A program made the translations under genes and the position numbers. From Saccharothrix ecbatanensis (GTDB lineage: Bacteria > Actinomycetota > Actinomycetes > Mycobacteriales > Pseudonocardiaceae), in assembly GCF_014205015.1 (NCBI RefSeq), contig NZ_JACHMO010000001.1:1488001-1552000 (forward strand): a DNA stretch of 64,000 nucleotides. Direction: 5' to 3'. Under the pieces are notes generated by a model. That model worked only from the letters and a program-made list of their open reading frames with translations. It was not told where the DNA came from and did not search any database. Every line of letters starts with the position of its first letter. Position 1 is the stretch's first letter. Below, one piece after another: positions 15,220 through 23,678 of the stretch.

Positions 15220-16107
15220 TCACATCAGCAGCGTGGCCAGGGTGTCGACCACCTCGGTGATCACGGCCGGCTCGCGCAGGGTGCGTGACCACAGCGCGGA
15301 CTCCGCAGCCCGCGCCTGCGTCCACCGACGAACCCGTTCACGGTCCACCTCGGCAGCCTCCGCGAACTCCGCGATCCGCCGTTCCACCGCCGTGCTCAGG
15401 TCGGCTTCGCCCATGACCGCGAACCAGTCGCCACGCAGGAGGGGGAGCAGTTCGAACGCCGGGTCACCGACCAGCCCGGTCGGATCGACGGCACGCAACC
15501 CGTCGTCGTCGCACATGATGTTGCCGAAGTGCAGGTCGCCGTGCACCAGGACGCCCTGATCGACCGTGAGGTCACGGGCATTGGCAACGGCGGCGTCGAC
15601 CACTCGCGCCGGCAACGGTGAGCCCAGCCGCGCGGCGTGCGCGGGCACGTCCACCGCCCACTCCAGCGCCTTGTCGGCCAACGAAAACACACCGGGCGGC
15701 GCGGCGATCGCCAGTCGACGGGCGAGTCGGCCGACCGCGGTGAACGGCGCGGACGGAGGCTCCGCCAAGGGCCGCAACCGCTCCAGCAGCATGGCGGACC
15801 GGCTGTCGTCGCGTTCCAGCAGACGCACCGCGCCGTTGCCGTTCCACGCCGCCAGCGCCACCGGTTCCGCCGCGTTGCGGGACAGCGGGAACCCGAGCTT
15901 CAGCACGGCCTCGGACCCGTCCGCGCGGACGACCGGGATCACCACGCCGACGAAGCCGTGCATCGTCGGCCCGGACACCGTGCAGGACCACCGGTCCAGG
16001 AACTCCGCGGCCGACGCGGGCAGCGACTCGACCCACTCCCGGCCCGCCGCGCCCTCACGGCTGATCGTCGCCTCGGCGAACGCCGCCGGAACGGTCACCC
16101 CGCTCAT
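15220..16107 (-). CDS. Aminoglycoside phosphotransferase-family kinase (APH(6)/streptomycin 6-kinase type)
   Basis: 295 residues. The APH_6_hur-type layout is present: FLDRWSCTVSGPTMHGFVGVVIPVVRADGSEAVLKLG with the ATP-anchoring Lys, LLERLRPLA, VLVHGDLHFGNIM with the catalytic Asp, and AVDPTGLVGDPAFELLPLLR with the metal-binding Asp. Family members phosphorylate streptomycin at the 6-hydroxyl or hydroxyurea; many members in actinomycetes are uncharacterised. The protein is cytoplasmic. Its start overlaps the FGE-fold gene's stop by 4 bp, so the two are co-translated. Whether it gives resistance cannot be judged from the sequence. Confidence 0.9.
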   Translation of the reverse strand: MSGVTVPAAFAEATISREGAAGREWVESLPASAAEFLDRWSCTVSGPTMHGFVGVVIPVVRADGSEAVLKLGFPLSRNAAEPVALAAWNGNGAVRLLERDDSRSAMLLERLRPLAEPPSAPFTAVGRLARRLAIAAPPGVFSLADKALEWAVDVPAHAARLGSPLPARVVDAAVANARDLTVDQGVLVHGDLHFGNIMCDDDGLRAVDPTGLVGDPAFELLPLLRGDWFAVMGEADLSTAVERRIAEFAEAAEVDRERVRRWTQARAAESALWSRTLREPAVITEVVDTLATLLM

Positions 16108-16742
16108 GCCGTGCGCGCGATGCGGAACCCCACATCATCGATCTTGAACGTCGGGTGGCTGCGCCGGCGGACGGACGCGCGGCAGCTCCAGTGCTCGTCG
16201 AACCACCCGCCGCCGCGCAGCACCCGGTAGATGCCCTTGACCTCGAAGTCGTGCATGTCCCAGCACCACTCCCACACGTTGCCCAGCATGTCGTGCAGGC
16301 CCCACGCGTTGGGCCGCTTCCCGCCGACCTCGTGGACGTGCTCGTCCGAGTTGGCGCGATACCAGCCGATGTCGTCCAGCGGGCCGTAGCGCGGCTCCGT
16401 CGTGCCGGCGCGGCACGCGTGCTCCCACTCGGCCTCGGTCGGCAGCCGGTACCCGTCGGCGGACACGTCCCACTCGACGTCGTCGGCATCGACCCGGTAC
16501 GCGGGCGTCAGACCCTCAAGGCCCGACAGGGCGTTGCAGAACCGGACCGCGTCGAACCACGACACGCCGTCCACGGGCAACCGGTCGCCGTGCGCGGCGC
16601 TCGGCCGTTCGCCGGTGACCTCCGCGTAGCGCGTCTGGGTCACCGGGTGGGTGGCGAGGGCGAACGGTGCGACGTCGACCGACCAGGTGCGCTGGGCGCC
16701 TCGGTGGGTGAGCGTCACCCGTCCTGGCGGGACGGTGATCAT
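16104..16742 (-). CDS. Formylglycine-generating-enzyme-fold (SUMF1-type) protein
   Basis: 212 residues, shorter than true FGEs (~300). The fold motifs are all present: PFALATHPVTQTRYAEVTG, PVDGVSWFDAVRFCNAL, YRLPTEAEWEHACRAG, GLHDMLGNVWEWCWD and YRVLRGGGWFDEHWSCRASVRRR. In genuine FGE the final block has two cysteines, C-x4-C, that bind copper; here only one Cys (WSC) remains, so sulfatase activation is unlikely. Related single-Cys proteins have other or unknown roles. It is 7 bp after the SLT gene and overlaps the kinase gene, and no sulfatase is in the window. A role as a fold-only partner of the kinase is speculative. Confidence 0.85.
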   Translation of the reverse strand: MITVPPGRVTLTHRGAQRTWSVDVAPFALATHPVTQTRYAEVTGERPSAAHGDRLPVDGVSWFDAVRFCNALSGLEGLTPAYRVDADDVEWDVSADGYRLPTEAEWEHACRAGTTEPRYGPLDDIGWYRANSDEHVHEVGGKRPNAWGLHDMLGNVWEWCWDMHDFEVKGIYRVLRGGGWFDEHWSCRASVRRRSHPTFKIDDVGFRIARTA

Positions 16743-16749
16743 GGCCCGC

Positions 16750-17559
16750 TCAGTATCCTACGTAACCGCTGCCCTGGCTGATGCCCACGAGGCCGGGGTG
16801 GTTGCCGAACCCGCCGTAGCGCGCGTAGGTGTAGCGGACGCCGGCGATGATGTTGTCGACCGGGGCGTAGATGTCGTCGTACCCGGCCAGCTTGTACGCC
16901 CGGAACGTCGGGTCGATGCACTGCATCAGGCCCTTGGACGGTGTGCCGCGGGCGGCGTTGGAGTCCCAGGTGTTGACGGCGTTCGGGTTGCCGTTCGACT
17001 CCTTGATGATGATCGTGTAGATCTCGTCCATGCTGTCTTCGGTGATCTGCGTGCCGTTGGCCGCCAGAACGCCGATCGCCTCACGGATCCAACCCTCGAT
17101 CTGACGCTGCTTCGGCGGCTTGCGCGCCTCCGCGGCCTCCCACGCCTCACGCGCGGCCTGCTCCTCGGCCGCCTTGCGCGCCGCGTACCCGTTCTGGGCG
17201 ACGCCGCTGGCCTGGTTGAACGCCTGCATCGCGGCCAGTTGGTCCTGGCGGATGATCCGGGCGGTCTCCGACCCGAGGTCGACCGCGTGCACGGTCTCGA
17301 CCTTGCCGATGGGCGCCGAGTGGTCCGGCACACCGCCGAGGTCGGCGCCACCGGCGACGGGGCTGAACTGGCCGGTCATCGCGTGGGCCGCGGCTCCGGC
17401 CGCGCCGACGATGCCGACTGCGACCGCCACACCGGCGATGCGTCGCGGGAGTACCCGCTCGGACTCTGCCCGGTGCGCGCCCTTGTAGCCGGGCGGTGGC
17501 GGTGGGACCTGGAACGTGGTCTGCTCACGTTTGTTCTTGTGACGGACATGCCGAGCCAA
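16750..17559 (-). CDS. SLT-domain lytic transglycosylase-like cell-wall protein
   Basis: 269 residues from a TTG at 17559 with GGAGG about 8 bases upstream. A basic, Pro-rich cytoplasmic start (HVRHKNKREQ, QVPPPPPGYKG) precedes one transmembrane segment (~residues 40-62: RIAGVAVAVGIVGAAGAAAHAM). A helical linker (~95-150) is followed by the catalytic SLT-like domain with YTIIIKESNGNPNAVN (the presumed catalytic Glu), SKGLMQCIDPTFRAYK, and DDIYAPVDNIIAGVRYTYARYGG, ending GSGYVGY. Enzymes of this kind cut the peptidoglycan glycan chain outside the membrane. The unusually long leader (see 17560-17923) suggests control at RNA level. First gene of a likely four-gene minus-strand unit. Confidence 0.9.
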   Translation of the reverse strand: MARHVRHKNKREQTTFQVPPPPPGYKGAHRAESERVLPRRIAGVAVAVGIVGAAGAAAHAMTGQFSPVAGGADLGGVPDHSAPIGKVETVHAVDLGSETARIIRQDQLAAMQAFNQASGVAQNGYAARKAAEEQAAREAWEAAEARKPPKQRQIEGWIREAIGVLAANGTQITEDSMDEIYTIIIKESNGNPNAVNTWDSNAARGTPSKGLMQCIDPTFRAYKLAGYDDIYAPVDNIIAGVRYTYARYGGFGNHPGLVGISQGSGYVGY

Positions 17560-17923
17560 CTGTGCAGCCTCCTGCGGTCGGGGAACTCCGTCACCGAACC
17601 CGGCGGGGGATCCAGGTGGTCATGGGCCGTTTTCGGGGGATGAGTGGCCCGTGTCCGTTCGGTGATGGAACCGTGATCTGCGGCCGAGAACGTAACCGTT
17701 TGTGATTTGGGGTGGCAAGTAAACGCCATTAATGGGTGACGGGCGTCACGTTTGCTGGTGGTCATGACTACGCTGCGTCGTCTGAATCGTCACCGTTGTG
17801 TCGGAACGGTCACGAACGAGTGATAGCGCGCAACCCGGGGCGAACCGCGACTCCGCCGCCCCGCCGGCCCGCCGGGTCCCTGGGAACCTTCAAGGACTGA
17901 CTGCCGGCGAAGGGTGAGGCGAC
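17560..17923. other. 364-bp divergent intergenic region with a structured leader candidate
   Basis: This spacer separates the SLT gene (minus) from a membrane-protein gene (plus). On the minus strand, ATCACCGAAC (17657-17666) can pair with GTTCGGTGAC (17590-17599), enclosing a second stem GGGCC/GGCCC (17646-17650 with 17624-17628), just upstream of the Shine-Dalgarno. This looks like a folded 5' leader. I looked for the ydaO (c-di-AMP) consensus often found before actinobacterial wall hydrolases and did not find it. On the plus side there is a small inverted repeat ACCGTT-N7-AACGGT (17792-17810). No ORF is convincing. Confidence 0.4.
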
Positions 17924-18382
17924 GTGGACGACGCCGAGGAAGGACCGGCCGCGGTGCGCCGCCGGCGGGAGGCGTTGGCGGAGCGCGTCGGCCTGCCGTG
18001 GTGGTACCGCGTGGCGTTCGCCGTGACCTGGACCGGTGTGCTGCTGGGGCCGCTGCTGGCACGCGACCACGACCGGCTCGGCCTGCCCGCGTTCCCGTAC
18101 TGGCTGGTCGCCACCGCACTGCTGGTCGTCCTGCTGCTGGAGTACCGCCGGCGGTCCGCGTTGAGCGTGCTGATGCGCAGCAGGCCGTACCCGGCACTCC
18201 GCGCCCACCTCGTGCCCACGGCGGCGGTGATCGTGGGCAGCGTGGTGGTGGTGTGGGGGCTGACCCTGCTCGACCAGCCCTACGCGGCGATCGGCTGCGC
18301 GGTGCTCGCCGGCGGCCTGACCGCCCGTCAGGTCTGGCTGGTCAACCGGGCCATCCGTCGTGACGTGGTCGAGAGCGGATGA
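17924..18382 (+). CDS. Hypothetical four-helix membrane protein
   Basis: 152 residues from GTG at 17924, preceded by AAGGGTGAGG. A charged start (DDAEEGPAAVRRRREALAERV) is followed by about four hydrophobic helices: WYRVAFAVTWTGVLLGPLL, YWLVATALLVVLLL, LVPTAAVIVGSVVVVWGLTLL and AIGCAVLAGGLTARQVWLV. No family is recognised. The last ~11 codons and the stop lie inside a 26-bp perfect hairpin (18345-18406), so the C-terminal sequence AIRRDVVESG is constrained by an RNA or DNA structure. The next gene, a ROK regulator, follows on the same strand 97 bp on. Confidence 0.7.
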   Translation: MDDAEEGPAAVRRRREALAERVGLPWWYRVAFAVTWTGVLLGPLLARDHDRLGLPAFPYWLVATALLVVLLLEYRRRSALSVLMRSRPYPALRAHLVPTAAVIVGSVVVVWGLTLLDQPYAAIGCAVLAGGLTARQVWLVNRAIRRDVVESG

Positions 18383-18406
18383 CCACGTCACGACGGATGG
18401 CCCGGT
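18345..18406. terminator. 26-bp perfect hairpin spanning a stop codon
   Basis: Bases 18345-18370 are the exact reverse complement of 18381-18406 (inner arm GTGACGTGGTC / GACCACGTCAC), with a 10-nt loop GAGAGCGGAT. The loop-side end includes the stop of the upstream gene. A stem this long could stop transcription before the ROK gene without a U-run, or be an RNase III site. A role as a protein-binding DNA palindrome is also possible. Confidence 0.6.
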
Positions 18407-18479
18407 GATCCACCCGCGTCCTCGACCGGATGTGCCCGGAGAGCGCCCGGGTCCCGGCGGGCCACCGTAAATTGAGGCC

Positions 18480-19685
18480 ATGAGCAGCGCGAAGGGCAGC
18501 GGTCAGCAGCCGCACGTCGTCTCCGGCAGGCAGTCGGAGTTGCTCGGGCTGCTCCGCGACGAGGGCGCGATGTCCCGCGTCGCCCTGGGTGAACGGCTGG
18601 ACCTGCCCCGCGCCAAGCTGGCCGCCGAGCTGGTCAGGCTGGTGGACGTCGGGCTCGTGCAGATCGGCGGACCGGCGGCCAGCCGGGGCGGTCGGCGGTC
18701 CACGCTCGTCCACCTCGCCGACGACCTGCGCGTTCTCGGCGTCGACGTCGGCGCGACTTCGGTGACGGTCGCCGTCACGGACGGCCGCTGTGAGGTGTTG
18801 GAGAGCCGCAATGAGGTCTGCGACGTCCGCGACGGCCCCGCGCAGGTGCTGGGCCGGGTCGTCGAGCTGGCCGACACCGTCTACGCCAAGGCTCCGGGCC
18901 GGCTCATCGGCGCCGGTATCGGGCTCCCCGGCCCGGTGAGCTTCCGCGACGGCATGCCGGTCGCGCCGCCGATCATGCCCGGCTGGGACCGCTACCCCGT
19001 GCGCGACGAACTCGCCGGCCGGTGGGGCTGCCCGGTCACCGTGGACAACGACGTGAACGTCATGGCGCTCGGCGAACGCCACGCGGGCGTCGCCCGGTCG
19101 CTCGAAGACCTGATCTTCGTCAAGGTCGGCACCGGCATCGGCTGCGGGATCGTGCTCGGTGGACGCGTCTACCGGGGCGTGGCCGGGACGGCCGGCGACA
19201 TCGGGCACATCAGGCTGGACGACTACGGCCCGGCGTGCGCGTGCGGCGAGGTCGGGTGCCTGGAGGCGTACTTCGGCGGCGCGGCGCTGGCCCGTGACGC
19301 CACCACGCTGGCCCGCAGCGGACGTTCCGTCGCCCTCGCCGCCGCCCTGCGCGACAAGGGCGTGCTCACCGCCGAGGACGTCGGCGCCGCCGCCGCGGCC
19401 GGTGACTTCGCCGCCGCGAACCTGGTGCGCGAAGGCGGCCGTCGGCTGGGGCACGCGGTCGCGTCGCTGGTCAGCTTCCTCAACCCGGGCATGGTCGTCA
19501 TCGGCGGCGGCGTGTCGCGGCTGGGTCACTCCCTGCTCGCCGAGGTGCGCAGCGCCGTCTACCGCCGGTCGCTCCCGCTGGCCACCGGCAACCTGCCGAT
19601 CGTGCTGTCGGAGCTGGGCGACCTGGCCGGCGTGACCGGCGCCGCCTGGTCCGCGACCGACCGGGCCTTCTCGCCGGCCGGCTGA
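18480..19685 (+). CDS. ROK-family transcriptional regulator
   Basis: 401 residues. A winged-helix N-terminus (~12-75: RQSELLGLLRDEGAMSRVALGERLDLP, ELVRLVDVGLVQIGG) is joined to a ROK sugar-kinase-like domain with the phosphate loop GVDVGATSVTVAV (~90), GIGLPGPV, VDNDVNVMALGE, VKVGTGIGCGIVLGGRVYRG, GDIGHIRL, and the zinc signature ACACGEVGCLEAY. Family members of the NagC/Mlc/XylR kind repress sugar genes and release DNA on binding sugar. It sits 219 bp before a sugar ABC importer, whose leader holds a TTGCGAAAG/CTTTCGCAA inverted repeat, making it the likely regulator of that unit. The start at ATG 18480 has a weak TTGAGG just upstream. Confidence 0.93.
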   Translation: MSSAKGSGQQPHVVSGRQSELLGLLRDEGAMSRVALGERLDLPRAKLAAELVRLVDVGLVQIGGPAASRGGRRSTLVHLADDLRVLGVDVGATSVTVAVTDGRCEVLESRNEVCDVRDGPAQVLGRVVELADTVYAKAPGRLIGAGIGLPGPVSFRDGMPVAPPIMPGWDRYPVRDELAGRWGCPVTVDNDVNVMALGERHAGVARSLEDLIFVKVGTGIGCGIVLGGRVYRGVAGTAGDIGHIRLDDYGPACACGEVGCLEAYFGGAALARDATTLARSGRSVALAAALRDKGVLTAEDVGAAAAAGDFAAANLVREGGRRLGHAVASLVSFLNPGMVVIGGGVSRLGHSLLAEVRSAVYRRSLPLATGNLPIVLSELGDLAGVTGAAWSATDRAFSPAG

Positions 19686-19731
19686 ACCGACCTCACCGCC
19701 TACCCGGCCGGAGAAGCCCACCGCCGCAGAT

Positions 19732-19779
19732 TTGCGAAAGCAACGCAACCTTCCGGCAAAATCGGACAGACTTTCGCAA
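19732..19779. promoter_or_regulatory. Candidate ROK operator: 9-bp inverted repeat
   Basis: TTGCGAAAG (19732-19740) and its exact complement CTTTCGCAA (19771-19779) lie in the spacer before the ABC importer, with centres 39 bp apart (near four helical turns). Each arm is itself a TTTGCGAAA-like near-palindrome. The spacing suits a regulator dimer or tetramer. Control by the ROK protein upstream is inference. Confidence 0.5.
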
Positions 19780-19904
19780 CGGTGTGGCAAAAGTCGGCCC
19801 AAAATGTTGTGACTCCGTGCGCGGAACTGTCAGGATCGGGCACAACCCGCCCCGGAACGTGACCTGGACCACGATCGACTCCCCTCGACGAAGCCGGAGA
19901 GACG

Positions 19905-21533
19905 ATGCAGTCGCAGAAGGAAGGCCGACGCGAGTCGAACCTGCTCAGGATGGCGGGCATCGGCAAGACCTTCCCCGGCGTGCGCGCCCTCGACCAGGTG
20001 GACCTCGAAGTGGCCGAAGGCGAGGTGCACTGCCTGCTCGGCCAGAACGGCGCGGGCAAGTCCACCCTGATCAAGGTCCTGTCGGGCGCGCACCAGCCGG
20101 ACGACGGCGAGATCACCTGGCGCGGCGCCACCACGACCCTCCCGTCCCCGGTGGCCGCACTGCGCCTCGGCATCGCCACCATGTACCAGGAGCTCGACCT
20201 CGTGCCGGACATCAGCGTCGCGGAGAACGTCTTCCTCGGCCACGAGCCCGCCAGGTTCGGCTTCACCCGACGCGCGACGGCCCGCGACCGCGCCCGGACC
20301 CTGATGGCCCGCCTCGGCCACCCGGAGATCGACCCGGACGGCGAAGTGGGCAGGCTGTCGGCCGCCGGCAAGCAGTTGGTCTCCATGGCCCGCGCCCTGG
20401 CCCACGACGCGCGGCTCATCGTGATGGACGAGCCGACCGCCGCCCTGGCCGCCGACGAGGTCGACAACCTGTTCCGCATCGTCGGCGAGCTGACCGACGA
20501 CGGCGTCTCCGTCCTCTACATCTCGCACCGCCTGGACGAGATCCGCCGCATCGGCACCAGGGTCACCGTCCTCAAGGACGGCCGCACCGTCGCCGCGAAC
20601 CTCCCCGCGCACACCCCGACCGCCGAGCTGGTCGACCTCATGTCCGGCCGCAAGGTCGAGACCGTCTTCCCGCACCGCGACACCTCCACCGTCGACACCT
20701 CCCGCGAGGTCCTGACCGTCACCGGCCTCTCCCGCAAGGGCGAGTTCAAGGACGTCACCTTCCACGTGCACGCGGGGGAGGTGCTGGGCATCGCGGGTCT
20801 GGTCGGGGCCGGGCGCAGCGAGATCCTGGAAACCGTGTTCGGCGCCAGGAAACCGGACTCCGGGCACGTGGCCGTCAACGGGAAACCGGTCCGACCGGGC
20901 AGCGTCGTCGCGGCCGTCAAAGCGGGCATCGGCCTCGCGCCCGAAGAACGCAAGGCGCAGGGCCTGCTGCTGGACCTCTCGGTCGCGCACAACGTGACGC
21001 TGTCCAGCCTCCCGACCTACAGCCGCGCCGGGTTCATGGACCGCGCCCGTGAGCTGAAGGACTCGAAGACCACCCTGGAACGGCTGGACCTGCGTCCCGC
21101 CGACCCGCGCCGGCTGGTCGCCGAGTTCTCCGGCGGCAACCAGCAGAAGGCCGTCGTGGCGCGCTGGCTGGTCCGGGGCTGCAAGGTGCTCCTGCTGGAC
21201 GAGCCGACGCGCGGCGTGGACGTCGGCGCGCGTGCCGAGCTGTACCGGGTGATCCACGAATTGGCGGCGGCCGGCGTGGCCGTGGTGCTGGTGTCCAGCG
21301 AGGTCGCCGAGGTGTTGGGCCTGGCCGACCGGGTGCTGGTGCTGCGCGACGGCGAGGTGGTCGCGGACCGGCGGGCCGACGAGCTCACCGAGTCCGCCGT
21401 TCTGGACATCGTGATGACCGGCAGCGCCGTCACCGAGAGCCCGATCACCGAGAACACCATCGCCGAGAACGCCGGCACCGAGAACGCCCGCACCGACACC
21501 ACAGCGGCTGTGACGGAGGAGGAGGTCCAGTGA
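19905..21533 (+). CDS. Sugar ABC transporter ATP-binding protein (RbsA/XylG/MglA type)
   Basis: 542 residues with two ABC domains in tandem, as is normal for this CUT2 family. First domain: Walker A GQNGAGKST at 46-54, LSAAGKQL, and Walker B LIVMDEPT. Second domain: a degenerate P-loop GLVGAGRSE, signature FSGGNQQK, and VLLLDEPTRGVDVG. The C-terminal ~35 residues are a low-complexity tail with repeated TEN units (TENTIAEN, TENARTD), not part of the fold. The protein energises import of a monosaccharide at the cytoplasmic side. It overlaps the permease start by 4 bp. The spacer upstream carries the ROK operator candidate. The start ATG at 19905 has GGAGAG upstream. Confidence 0.96.
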   Translation: MQSQKEGRRESNLLRMAGIGKTFPGVRALDQVDLEVAEGEVHCLLGQNGAGKSTLIKVLSGAHQPDDGEITWRGATTTLPSPVAALRLGIATMYQELDLVPDISVAENVFLGHEPARFGFTRRATARDRARTLMARLGHPEIDPDGEVGRLSAAGKQLVSMARALAHDARLIVMDEPTAALAADEVDNLFRIVGELTDDGVSVLYISHRLDEIRRIGTRVTVLKDGRTVAANLPAHTPTAELVDLMSGRKVETVFPHRDTSTVDTSREVLTVTGLSRKGEFKDVTFHVHAGEVLGIAGLVGAGRSEILETVFGARKPDSGHVAVNGKPVRPGSVVAAVKAGIGLAPEERKAQGLLLDLSVAHNVTLSSLPTYSRAGFMDRARELKDSKTTLERLDLRPADPRRLVAEFSGGNQQKAVVARWLVRGCKVLLLDEPTRGVDVGARAELYRVIHELAAAGVAVVLVSSEVAEVLGLADRVLVLRDGEVVADRRADELTESAVLDIVMTGSAVTESPITENTIAENAGTENARTDTTAAVTEEEVQ

Positions 21534-22537
21534 CCGAAGCCCGGGTGCTCGACCCGAAATCGGCGCCGCCCCAGGAGCCGCGCAAGCACCGGCGCCACCT
21601 CGACCTCAGGCTCACCGGCCTGCTGGGCGTGCTGGTGGTGCTGTGCGTCGTCGGCTACGCCACCCGACCGGACAGCTTCCTCACCGAGGCCAACATCTCC
21701 ACCATGCTGCGCCTGGCCGCGGCCATCGGGGTGGTCAGCGTCGGCATGACGTTCGTGATCATCAGCGGCGGCATCGACCTGTCCGTCGGCTCGATCGTGG
21801 CGCTGTCGGGCGTGTGGATGACGACGGTCGCCACCCAGTCCTACGGGCCGGTGGTGATGGTGCTGTGCGCGCTGCTCGTCGGCCTGGGCTGCGGCCTGGT
21901 CAACGGCGTGCTGATCTCGTACGGGCGGATAGTCCCGTTCATCGCCACCCTCGCCATGTACGCGTCGGCGAAGGGCCTGGCCGAACGGCTGTCCGGTCGC
22001 CGCACGCAGGTCGTCACCGAGACCGGGTTCACCACGTTCTTCCGCGGCGACATCCTCGGCGTCCCGGTGCTGATCTGGATGCTGGCCGCCGTGTTCGCGG
22101 TCGGCTGGGTGCTGCTCAACCGCACCACGTTCGGCCGCCGCACGTTCGCCGTCGGCGGCAACGCCGAAGCCGCCCGCCTGGCCGGCATCGACGTCCGCCG
22201 GCACACCGCGCTCGTCTACGGCATCGCCGGCCTGTGCTGCGGCATCGCCGCGCTCATGGTCGTCGCCCGCACCACCTCGGGCGCGTCCACCAACGGCATG
22301 TTCTACGAACTCGACGCCATCGCCGCGGTCGTCATCGGCGGCACGTTGCTCAGCGGCGGCCGGGGCTCGCTGATCGGCACGTTGATCGGCGTCCTGATCT
22401 TCACCGTGGTGGGCAACATCTTCACCCAGAACAACCTCGACACCGACATCCAGAACATCGCGAAGGGCGTCATCATCGTCGCCGCGGTGCTCCTCCAGCG
22501 CACCACATCCCGCCACCGCGGAGCGCGCACCACCTGA
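21530..22537 (+). CDS. Sugar ABC transporter permease (RbsC type)
   Basis: 335 residues, about nine to ten hydrophobic helices. The CUT2 permease blocks are visible: LAAAIGVVSVGMTFVIISGGIDLSVGSIVALSGV (residues ~62-95), PFIATLAMYASAKGLAERLSGR, GGNAEAARLAGIDVRRHTALVYGIAGLCCGIAAL (the EAA-like coupling loop region) and ELDAIAAVVIGGTLLSGGRGSLIGTLIGVL. The GTG start overlaps the ATPase gene's stop (4 bp), with a GGAGGAGG Shine-Dalgarno. One gene encodes the permease, so it probably works as a homodimer with the RbsA-like ATPase. Sugar unknown. Confidence 0.96.
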   Translation: MTEARVLDPKSAPPQEPRKHRRHLDLRLTGLLGVLVVLCVVGYATRPDSFLTEANISTMLRLAAAIGVVSVGMTFVIISGGIDLSVGSIVALSGVWMTTVATQSYGPVVMVLCALLVGLGCGLVNGVLISYGRIVPFIATLAMYASAKGLAERLSGRRTQVVTETGFTTFFRGDILGVPVLIWMLAAVFAVGWVLLNRTTFGRRTFAVGGNAEAARLAGIDVRRHTALVYGIAGLCCGIAALMVVARTTSGASTNGMFYELDAIAAVVIGGTLLSGGRGSLIGTLIGVLIFTVVGNIFTQNNLDTDIQNIAKGVIIVAAVLLQRTTSRHRGARTT

Positions 22538-22582
22538 CGCACGGCACACCCGCCAATCCGACCCACCGCTCGGGAGTCAGCC

Positions 22583-23629
22583 ATGTCCTCACTCGACCGT
22601 CGCCGCTTCCTCTGGGGCACCACCGCCGTCGGCACCGCCGCCCTCCTCGCCGGCTGCACGTCCAACGAGTCCGCGAACACCGCGCCGAACGCCGTCGCGG
22701 GCGGATCGGGCCAGAACAGCCAGCCGGGCAAGGCGGTCACCATCGGCTTCTCCGCTCCCGCCGCCGACCACGGCTGGATGGCGGCGATGACGAAGAACGC
22801 GAAGGCCCAGGCCGACCGGTTCTCCGACGTGACGTTCAAGGCCACCGAGGGCACCAACGACGTCAACCAGCAGATCGGCCAGGTCGAGACGCTGATCAAC
22901 GACAAGGTCGACGTGCTGGTGGTGCTGCCGTTCGACGGCAAGGCGCTGACCGAGGTGGGCCGCCAGGCCATGGACGCGGGCATCCCGGTGGTCAACGTCG
23001 ACCGGATCTTCGACACCCCGCTCGCCTACCGGCTGTGGATCGGCGGCGACAACTACCGGATGGGCGTCAACGCGGGCGAGTACATCGTCGAGCAGATGAA
23101 GGCCAGGAACGTCGGCAACCCGATCATCGGCGAGGTCGCGGGCATCGACTCGCTCCCGCTCACCCAGGAGCGCAGCAAGGGCTTCCGGGACGCGTTGGCG
23201 CGCGCCGGCTTCTCCGTCGGGCCGCGCGTCTCGGCGTCGTTCACGTCCGAGTCCGGCGAGCAGCAGACCGCCAACCTGCTCCAGTCGGCGGCCAAGCTCG
23301 ACGCCCTGTGGAACCACGACGACGACCAGGGCATCGGCGTGATGGCGGCCATCGACAGCGCGAGCCGCAAGGAGTTCGTCATGGTCGGCGGCGCGGGGTC
23401 GCGCAACATGATGGACCTGATCAAGGCCGACAGCGGCGTGGTCAAGGCGACCGTCCTCTACAGCCCGTCGATGGCGTCCTCGGCGATCGCGCTGGCCCGG
23501 CTGCTCGGTCAGACCAAGGGCATCGGCGACATGGCCGAGCACGACGTCCCCGCCTCCATCACCACCTACTCCGCGGTGGTGACCAAGGAGAACGTCGACC
23601 AGTACCTCGACGTCGGGTTCGACTCCTGA
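22583..23629 (+). CDS. Sugar-binding lipoprotein of the CUT2 ABC importer (RbsB type)
   Basis: 348 residues. A Tat-style twin arginine (DRRRFLWG) leads into a lipobox LLAGC at ~residue 25-29, so a membrane-anchored binding protein is expected. After a Ser/Asn-rich linker, the type I periplasmic-binding fold starts TIGFSAPAADHGWMAAMTKNAKAQA and includes DVLVVLPFDGKALTEVGRQAMDAGIPVVNVDR and LWNHDDDQGIGVMAAI. This arrangement (D-x-R with N and D near the pocket) is that of ribose/galactose/allose-type binders, but the ligand cannot be named. It follows the permease by 45 bp and is preceded by GGGAG. Downstream are an oxidoreductase and an isomerase. Confidence 0.95.
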   Translation: MSSLDRRRFLWGTTAVGTAALLAGCTSNESANTAPNAVAGGSGQNSQPGKAVTIGFSAPAADHGWMAAMTKNAKAQADRFSDVTFKATEGTNDVNQQIGQVETLINDKVDVLVVLPFDGKALTEVGRQAMDAGIPVVNVDRIFDTPLAYRLWIGGDNYRMGVNAGEYIVEQMKARNVGNPIIGEVAGIDSLPLTQERSKGFRDALARAGFSVGPRVSASFTSESGEQQTANLLQSAAKLDALWNHDDDQGIGVMAAIDSASRKEFVMVGGAGSRNMMDLIKADSGVVKATVLYSPSMASSAIALARLLGQTKGIGDMAEHDVPASITTYSAVVTKENVDQYLDVGFDS

Positions 23630-23678
23630 CCCGGCCCTCGGGCTTCTTGGACACCGCTGCTGCTTTGAAGGGTTGCTG

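Noticed and set aside
16104..16742. True formylglycine-generating enzyme
   Set aside because: The second cysteine of the copper pair is missing and no sulfatase is nearby, so it is called only by fold.
17560..17923. ydaO-type c-di-AMP riboswitch before the SLT gene
   Set aside because: The conserved GGGGAACC- and GGGGUGAA-like blocks are not found on the minus strand; only a local stem structure is seen.
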